From Clostridiales bacterium (GTDB lineage: Bacteria > Bacillota_A > Clostridia > Christensenellales > Aristaeellaceae), in the NCBI GenBank assembly GCA_024684665.1, contig JAIKWN010000086.1:1-6376 (forward strand): DNA of 6,376 nucleotides, given 5' to 3'. Position 1 is the first letter of the stretch, and every line of letters starts with the position of its first letter. Both the position numbers and the translations under genes were made by a program. Below the pieces are notes generated by a model. That model saw only the letters and a program-made list of their open reading frames with translations. It did not search any database and had not been told where the DNA came from. Shown here one piece after another: positions 1 to 3,902 of this stretch.

Positions 1-745
1 GCGTCCGCAGTATCTCGTGGTGGAAGACCGCTTCCCGAACGGAAGGCCTCCGCTTGAAAAAGCCGGCGTGTACTTCACCGACCGCGACACCGTGAACCGG
101 ACGGAGCGCATGAAGGTCACCACCTGCCTGAACCCGCTGCACACCGCGCTCGCGGTCTACGGCTGCCTGCTCGGCTACACGCTCATCTGCGAAGAGATGA
201 AGGACGAGAACCTCGTGCGCCTCGTGCGCCGGCTCGGCTATATTGAGGGCCTGCCCGTGGTCACCGACCCCGGCATCCTCTCCCCGAAAGCTTTCATCGA
301 CGAAGTTGTGGAGCAGCGCCTGCCCAACCCGTTCATGCCGGACGCGCCGCAGCGCATCGCGACCGATACCTCCCAAAAGGTCGGTATCCGCTTCGGCGAG
401 ACCATCAAGGGCTACGTCGCGGAAGGGCGGAACATGGACGATCTCGTTTCCCTGCCCCTGGCCATCGCCGGCTGGCTGCGCTATCTCCTCGGCGTGGACG
501 ACGAAGGGAAGCCGATGGAGCTCTCCGACGATCCGATGATCCCGTGGCTGAAAGAACAGCTGGAAGGCGTCACGCTCGGCGATCCGTCCAGCGCGGACGG
601 CAAGCTTGCGGGTATCCTCTCGAACGCGACCATCTTCGGCAGCGATCTCACGAAGACCCCGCTGGCCGCGCGCATTGAGGGCTATTTCCGCGAGGAACTG
701 CAGGGCCCCGGCGCAGTACGCGCAACGCTCAAAAAGTACATGTAA
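1..745 (+). CDS. Mannitol dehydrogenase family oxidoreductase, C-terminal part (5' end cut by window)
   Basis: NAD(P)-dependent long-chain dehydrogenase acting on a polyol or hexuronate (mannitol 2-dehydrogenase, fructuronate or tagaturonate reductase are the known activities of the family); cytosolic. Coding frame begins at base 2 and is open from the edge. The visible 247 residues match the C-terminal catalytic domain and lack the N-terminal Rossmann domain; full family members are roughly 480-550 residues. Counting from the GTG at 17, the segment VVEDRFPNGRPPLEKAG is the typical start of this domain, and KVTTCLNPLHTALA (about 33-46) carries the family's Lys/Asn/His catalytic set as K33, N39 and H42. 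The GTG at 17 is very probably internal, since the preceding codons (RPQYL) continue the family match. TAA ends the gene at 745, 17 nt before a hairpin. Family is secure; substrate cannot be told, as the upstream neighbours that would suggest a uronate or mannitol pathway are outside the window. Confidence 0.9.
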   Translation, partial: RPQYLVVEDRFPNGRPPLEKAGVYFTDRDTVNRTERMKVTTCLNPLHTALAVYGCLLGYTLICEEMKDENLVRLVRRLGYIEGLPVVTDPGILSPKAFIDEVVEQRLPNPFMPDAPQRIATDTSQKVGIRFGETIKGYVAEGRNMDDLVSLPLAIAGWLRYLLGVDDEGKPMELSDDPMIPWLKEQLEGVTLGDPSSADGKLAGILSNATIFGSDLTKTPLAARIEGYFREELQGPGAVRATLKKYM

Positions 746-762
746 ACGAAAACCTATAAACC

Positions 763-789
763 GGCCCCCGGAGCTTTCCTCCGGGGGCC
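763..789 (+). terminator. GC-rich hairpin after the dehydrogenase gene
   Basis: A perfect 10-bp stem (GGCCCCCGGA at 763-772 with TCCGGGGGCC at 780-789) encloses a 7-nt loop, 17 nt after the stop codon. It is very stable but is followed by CTGTCTGCG and not by a run of T, so it may be a weak intrinsic terminator or a 3'-end stabilising hairpin. Confidence 0.7.
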
Positions 790-843
790 CCTGTCTGCGA
801 TTTCCTTAACACGAGGCGTTATCTGTATCAGCGGCAAACATGC

Positions 844-872
844 TTGCATTTCGCCCTGTCATTCATTATAAT
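844..872 (+). promoter_or_regulatory. Sigma-70 type promoter of the Na+/phosphate cotransporter gene
   Basis: TTGCAT (844-849) and a perfect TATAAT (867-872) are separated by exactly 17 nt, in the AT-rich part of an otherwise GC-rich intergenic region. Transcription would begin near 879-880, giving a leader of about 55 nt before the ATG at 934. The spacer contains CTGTCAT (856-862), which equals one half-site of the PhoB box known from enterobacteria. The sequence ATTCATTAT occurs twice in tandem (861-869 and 871-879), overlapping the -10 box. The core promoter is well supported; control by phosphate is only a suggestion. Confidence 0.7.
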
Positions 873-924
873 TCATTATGGAATGCCGGTTTTGGAAACA
901 AATCATTATTATTAACCGGGTTTC

Positions 925-936
925 GGAGGAATTATG
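925..936 (+). promoter_or_regulatory. Ribosome binding site and duplicated start codon of the transporter gene
   Basis: GGAGGA (925-930) lies only 3 nt before ATG 934, closer than usual. A second in-frame ATG at 943 lies 12 nt after GGAGGA, farther than usual. The two starts come from a 9-bp near-duplication (ATGGAATTA then ATGGAATTT), giving MEL-MEF. The first ATG is chosen, but either or both could be used. Confidence 0.6.
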
Positions 937-2574
937 GAATTAATGGAATTTCTTTCCCTGCTAGGCGGCGTAGGACTGTTCCTCTATGGCATGACGATCA
1001 TGTCATCGGGGCTCCGTGGCGCGGCAGGCGGAAGGATGCGGGACATCTTGGAGCGGGTCACAGGCAATAAGTTCCTGGCCGTGGCGGTCGGCATAGTCGT
1101 GACCCTTCTCATACAAAGCTCTTCTGCCACGGATATGATGGTCATCGGATTCGTGAACGCCGGGATGATGAGCCTTTCCCAGGCCATCGGCGTCATCATG
1201 GGCGCAAACATCGGTACCACAGTCACGGCGCAGATCACCGCTTTCAACCTGACGGCTTATGCGCCGGCCATCCTCTTCGTCGGCGCGATCCTGACCCTCT
1301 TCATCAAACAGGACACTGTCCGGAACATCGGTTCGGTCATCCTTGGCTTCGGTATGCTGTTCGTCGGCGTCGGCCTTATAAAGGACGCCATCCGTCCCCT
1401 GTCCGAGACGCCCGGCTTTGCCGCTTTTCTGAACGCACTGGATCATCCGGCTCTTGCCGTGCTCTTCGGTGTCGCCTTTACTGCCCTGCTGCAGAGCTCA
1501 TCCTCTTCTGTTGTTATCTTCCAGGCCTTTGCTGCGCAGGGGCTGCTCAGCTACCGCCAGTCCTGCTGGCTTCTCATCGGTGCGGCGCTGGGCGCCGTGA
1601 CGCCGAATCTTCTCGCAGGGCTGACCGCCGGACGTGAGGGAAAGCGCACCGCGCTGCTGAACCTCATCTTCAACCTGTTCCGCGCCATCTGCATGAGCCT
1701 GCTGATGATCCTTCTTCCGCAGGTTCCGAACTTTATCGCTTCTCTCTCTCCGGGGGATATCGCGCGGCAGGTGGCCAATACCCACACCTTCTTCGCCGTG
1801 CTTGCGGTCATTCTGGCCCTGCCCCTTTCCGAGGGAATGGTCCAGCTTGCCAAACGGATCCTTCCGCCCCTGCCCTCTGAAGAGCGGCAAAAACAGGCCA
1901 TGCGGCTCCTGTACCTTCCGGAGAAGCCGGGACGCACACTGCTGCCCGCTATGGCCATGCGACTGGCGCTTCTGGAGGTCGTGCGCATGGGGCGCATTGC
2001 CGATGAAAACCTGAAGACTGCGATTACCTACTTTTTCGAACCGGAGAAGACGGATCTCCGGGACCAGGTCCTTGCGACGGAAGAAGCGGTCGATTACCTG
2101 AACCATACGATCGCCGACCGGCTCGTGGATCTGCGCGGCCTGCAGCTTTCGGAGCGGGAACGCTTCCGGCTGACAAAAATGACCCAGGTAGTCTCCAACT
2201 TCGAACGCATCAGCGATCATGCTGAAAACATAGTAGAATTCGCCGATCGCGCGAAGGAAAACCGTGCGAAGATCTCTGAAGAAGGTCTGCTGGAACTGCG
2301 GGAGATGGGAGATGCGGTCCTGGAGACGCTCTCGGTTTCCATGCGGGTCTTCGAGGGAGAGCGATTCGATCTCCTGCCGGAGGCGGAAGCGCTGGAACAG
2401 AAGGTGGACGATATGCAGGAGGAGAATATCTCGCATCACATCGACCGCCTGATGGAAGGCATCTGCGATCCGCTAGGCGGCGTCATCTTCACGGACATGT
2501 GCACGGATCTGGAGCGTTGCTCCGATCAGGCCATCAACATCGCCACCGCGCTTGTGCCGCGGAAGGCTGAGTAA
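934..2574 (+). CDS. Na+/phosphate cotransporter family protein with C-terminal PhoU-like domain
   Basis: Inner-membrane protein of the bacterial NptA/YjbB type (relatives of eukaryotic SLC34), which couples phosphate movement to sodium; some bacterial members export phosphate. 546 residues, a normal length for the two-domain form. Residues 1-300 hold about nine to ten hydrophobic segments arranged as two inverted repeats. Repeat 1 has QSSSAT (61-66) and GANIGTT (90-96). Repeat 2 has QSSSSS (187-192), but where the second GANIGTT should be it reads GAALGAVTPN (217-226). From about 335 to the end is a helical, cytosolic PhoU-like domain with both E-x3-D-x3-N metal-binding motifs: ERISDHAEN (424-432) and ERCSDQAIN (527-535). 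The gene is transcribed alone from the promoter at 844-872 and ends in a strong terminator; no pst or phoU gene is next to it. Family assignment is firm; the direction of transport and exact ion are not visible. Confidence 0.95.
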   Translation: MELMEFLSLLGGVGLFLYGMTIMSSGLRGAAGGRMRDILERVTGNKFLAVAVGIVVTLLIQSSSATDMMVIGFVNAGMMSLSQAIGVIMGANIGTTVTAQITAFNLTAYAPAILFVGAILTLFIKQDTVRNIGSVILGFGMLFVGVGLIKDAIRPLSETPGFAAFLNALDHPALAVLFGVAFTALLQSSSSSVVIFQAFAAQGLLSYRQSCWLLIGAALGAVTPNLLAGLTAGREGKRTALLNLIFNLFRAICMSLLMILLPQVPNFIASLSPGDIARQVANTHTFFAVLAVILALPLSEGMVQLAKRILPPLPSEERQKQAMRLLYLPEKPGRTLLPAMAMRLALLEVVRMGRIADENLKTAITYFFEPEKTDLRDQVLATEEAVDYLNHTIADRLVDLRGLQLSERERFRLTKMTQVVSNFERISDHAENIVEFADRAKENRAKISEEGLLELREMGDAVLETLSVSMRVFEGERFDLLPEAEALEQKVDDMQEENISHHIDRLMEGICDPLGGVIFTDMCTDLERCSDQAINIATALVPRKAE

Positions 2575-2596
2575 CACAGCATACGGACTCATAACG

Positions 2597-2624
2597 GGCG
2601 GGAATCTCCCGCCTTGTTTTTTTT
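2597..2624 (+). terminator. Intrinsic terminator of the transporter gene
   Basis: GGCGGGA (2597-2603) pairs perfectly with TCCCGCC (2607-2613) around a 3-nt loop, followed by TTG and eight T residues (2617-2624). It lies 22 nt after the TAA stop and is a classic Rho-independent terminator. Confidence 0.93.
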
Positions 2625-2642
2625 ATGGTTTTCGTGTATCCT
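2614..2642 (+). promoter_or_regulatory. Possible weak promoter for the SfsA-like/XRE unit
   Basis: TTGTTT (2614-2619) and TATCCT (2637-2642) are 17 nt apart, ahead of the SfsA-like gene. The -35 element overlaps the T-tract of the preceding terminator, and each hexamer matches consensus at only about four of six positions. Some promoter is expected in the 100-nt gap after so strong a terminator, and this is the best candidate I see. Confidence 0.3.
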
Positions 2643-2661
2643 TGAGGCAGTGAAAAAGAAC

Positions 2662-2668
2662 AAGGAGG
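2662..2668 (+). promoter_or_regulatory. Ribosome binding site fixing the GTG start of the SfsA-like gene
   Basis: AAGGAGG, a near-perfect match to the anti-Shine-Dalgarno sequence, sits 6 nt before the GTG at 2675. This spacing settles the start and agrees with the N-terminal alignment to SfsA. Confidence 0.85.
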
Positions 2669-2674
2669 AAGCGC

Positions 2675-3448
2675 GTGAAAGAATTCGTCTTTGCCGAGCC
2701 GCTCCGGGAGGGCGTGATCCTTTCGCGGAACGGATCCATGGCGCTTCGGGCGGAACTTGCCGGTGCTTCCGTTTCCTGCCACTATCCTGTCCGGGGGCGG
2801 CTGTCGGGCATATCCATCGAGGGGCGGCCGTGTCTGCTTTCCCGGAATATAGCCCCCGGCCGGAGAACCGAATACACGGCGGAAGCCATTTCCCTCGAAC
2901 AGCCGGAGGATCCGAAAAAGCGCTGGATCGGCCTCAATCGGATCGTCGCGCGGGACTGTGTCGCCCATTACCTCCCTCGGCGGGAATTTTCAGAGATGCT
3001 CGGGACCGGAGCGCCCGCTGTTCCGGGCGGGAACCTTCTCGGTATGCGGACGGATTTCCGCCTCGGAGATACCTTTCTGAAGCTGCAGGTCCCCATGGGG
3101 GAGCTGCACCTTCCCCTGCCCTCCTGGGTGCGGGTTCAGCCGAAGGAAACCGCTCCATTCGGCGTCCGCATGGTGCGGCAGCTGAAACAGGCGGCGGAGG
3201 GAATAGGCACGAAGGAGCGGCTCATCGTGCTGCTTTGCTATCTCTACGACAGCCCGCCCGAGGCGCTCTGCGGGCGGAAAGATCCCGCGTTCGGAGAGGT
3301 GCGGGAGGCGCTCGCGTTCATGCGCCTGCGGGGCATCGAAATCTGGCAGGCGAATTTCCGGATGGAACCGAAGCGGGTTTGGCTTATCCGGAGCTTTCCG
3401 ATCCTGCCGGAAAACGCGGACGGGACCGCCCCGGCAGGAATTGCCTGA
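2675..3448 (+). CDS. Divergent SfsA-family protein lacking nuclease catalytic residues
   Basis: 257 residues, close to the 230-240 usual for SfsA (sugar fermentation stimulation protein, annotated as a DNA/RNA nuclease with an N-terminal OB-like fold and a PD-(D/E)xK core). Remembered E. coli SfsA aligns over the full length. CHYPVRGRLSG (35-45) matches its HCPNTGAMTG; GRRTEYTAE (62-70) matches KRKYPHTWE; MRTDFRL (124-130) matches SRIDFML, keeping Asp127. APFGVRMVRQL (160-170) matches TERGQKHLREL; RLIVLLCYL (182-190) matches RAVIFFAV; RGIEIWQ (219-225) matches RGVEILA; the end RSFPIL matches KSLPV. The catalytic strand YIEVKSV is here FLKLQVP (134-140), so Glu has become Lys136 and Lys has become Gln138. 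Family membership is well supported; nuclease activity is doubtful, and binding of nucleic acid without cleavage is possible. It is followed 22 nt later by an XRE regulator, likely in the same transcript. Confidence 0.75.
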   Translation: MKEFVFAEPLREGVILSRNGSMALRAELAGASVSCHYPVRGRLSGISIEGRPCLLSRNIAPGRRTEYTAEAISLEQPEDPKKRWIGLNRIVARDCVAHYLPRREFSEMLGTGAPAVPGGNLLGMRTDFRLGDTFLKLQVPMGELHLPLPSWVRVQPKETAPFGVRMVRQLKQAAEGIGTKERLIVLLCYLYDSPPEALCGRKDPAFGEVREALAFMRLRGIEIWQANFRMEPKRVWLIRSFPILPENADGTAPAGIA

Positions 3449-3454
3449 ATGCCC

Positions 3455-3473
3455 GAGAGGAGGGGAATCCTTG
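3455..3473 (+). promoter_or_regulatory. Ribosome binding site deciding a TTG start for the XRE regulator
   Basis: GAGAGGAGGGG (3455-3465) contains GGAGG (3459-3463) 7 nt before TTG 3471. This makes TTG 3471 the start in preference to the in-frame TTG at 3441, which overlaps the previous gene and has no such site. The resulting N-terminus, MQIGDKLHARR, is typical of XRE proteins. Confidence 0.85.
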
Positions 3474-3812
3474 CAGATCGGAGATAAACTGCATGCCCGC
3501 CGTCTTGAAAAGGGCATGACGCTGCAGCAGGTGGGCAACCTCGTCGGCGTCGGCAAATCGACCGTGCGCAAATGGGAAACAGGCATGATCCGCAACATGG
3601 GGCGGGATAAGATCGTGTCCCTGGCCACGGCTCTCGATCTGCCGCTGTCCGAGCTCCTTACCCCGGACAACGGTGAAGAAGCGGGCGCCGCCTCACCGCC
3701 ACAGGGAGAGGATCTCTCCCCGGAAGAGCGCCGTCTCCTCTCCGCCTGGCGCCGGGCGGATCCCATGTGGCGCCGCATCGCCCTCTACAATCTGGAGAGC
3801 AGGGCGAAATAA
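3471..3812 (+). CDS. XRE-family helix-turn-helix transcriptional regulator
   Basis: 113-residue DNA-binding protein of the Cro/C1 type, starting at TTG. MQIGDKLHARRLEKGMT (1-17) is the usual lead into the domain. The HTH follows: first helix TLQQVGNLVG (17-26) and recognition helix KSTVRKWETG (29-38). DKIVSLATALDLPLSELL (46-63) completes the five-helix fold. A polar linker rich in Gly, Ala and Glu (about 65-80) leads to a C-terminal helical segment, LSPEERRLLSAWRRADPMWR and beyond, of the kind found in short Bacillota XRE regulators and perhaps used for dimerising. There is no sensor or peptidase domain. It lies 22 nt after the SfsA-like gene, so it probably shares that promoter and may control it or itself. 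The target is unknown. Confidence 0.9.
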   Translation: MQIGDKLHARRLEKGMTLQQVGNLVGVGKSTVRKWETGMIRNMGRDKIVSLATALDLPLSELLTPDNGEEAGAASPPQGEDLSPEERRLLSAWRRADPMWRRIALYNLESRAK

Positions 3813-3824
3813 ATAAGAACCAAA

Positions 3825-3853
3825 CGCCGCCGGGATCGAAACTCCCGGCGGCG
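3825..3853 (+). terminator. GC-rich hairpin between the XRE regulator and the SNF2 ATPase gene
   Basis: A perfect 11-bp stem (CGCCGCCGGGA at 3825-3835 with TCCCGGCGGCG at 3843-3853) with a 7-nt loop starts 12 nt after the XRE stop. GAATGAACAAAACTTTC follows, with no T-run, so termination may be partial and some transcripts may read into the SNF2 gene. Confidence 0.6.
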
Positions 3854-3886
3854 GAATGAACAAAACTTTCAGGTTCAGCAAATCGG

Positions 3887-3893
3887 AAGGGGG
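3887..3893 (+). promoter_or_regulatory. Ribosome binding site of the SNF2 ATPase gene
   Basis: AAGGGGG lies 9 nt before ATG 3903. No other start codon occurs in this frame between 3852 and 3903, so this site and the ATG define the N-terminus. No convincing promoter is visible in the 50 nt between the hairpin and this site. Confidence 0.65.
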
Positions 3894-3902
3894 AACGCGC
3901 CC

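Noticed and set aside
807..821. Small inverted repeat TAAC...GTTA upstream of the transporter promoter
   Set aside because: Only four base pairs on each side with a mismatch beyond; this is expected by chance and too weak to call an operator.
746..933. Possible small gene or riboswitch in the 188-nt intergenic region
   Set aside because: The only frame of note starts at 840 without a ribosome site and runs into the transporter gene. The leader after the predicted transcription start is about 55 nt, too short and AT-rich for a known riboswitch.
1498..2439. Open frame of 313 codons on the minus strand
   Set aside because: Antisense to the transporter gene, low-complexity composition rich in Arg, Gln and His, no domain, and no own promoter or ribosome site noticed.
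3441..3470. Earlier TTG start for the XRE regulator at 3441
   Set aside because: It overlaps the end of the SfsA-like gene, has no ribosome site, and adds ten residues (MPECPRGGES) outside the usual XRE N-terminus.
2614..3519. Second + strand frame of 301 codons overlapping the SfsA-like gene
   Set aside because: It starts within the terminator region, is Arg/Gly/Ala-rich and has no family match, while the other frame aligns with SfsA along its whole length and has a perfect ribosome site.
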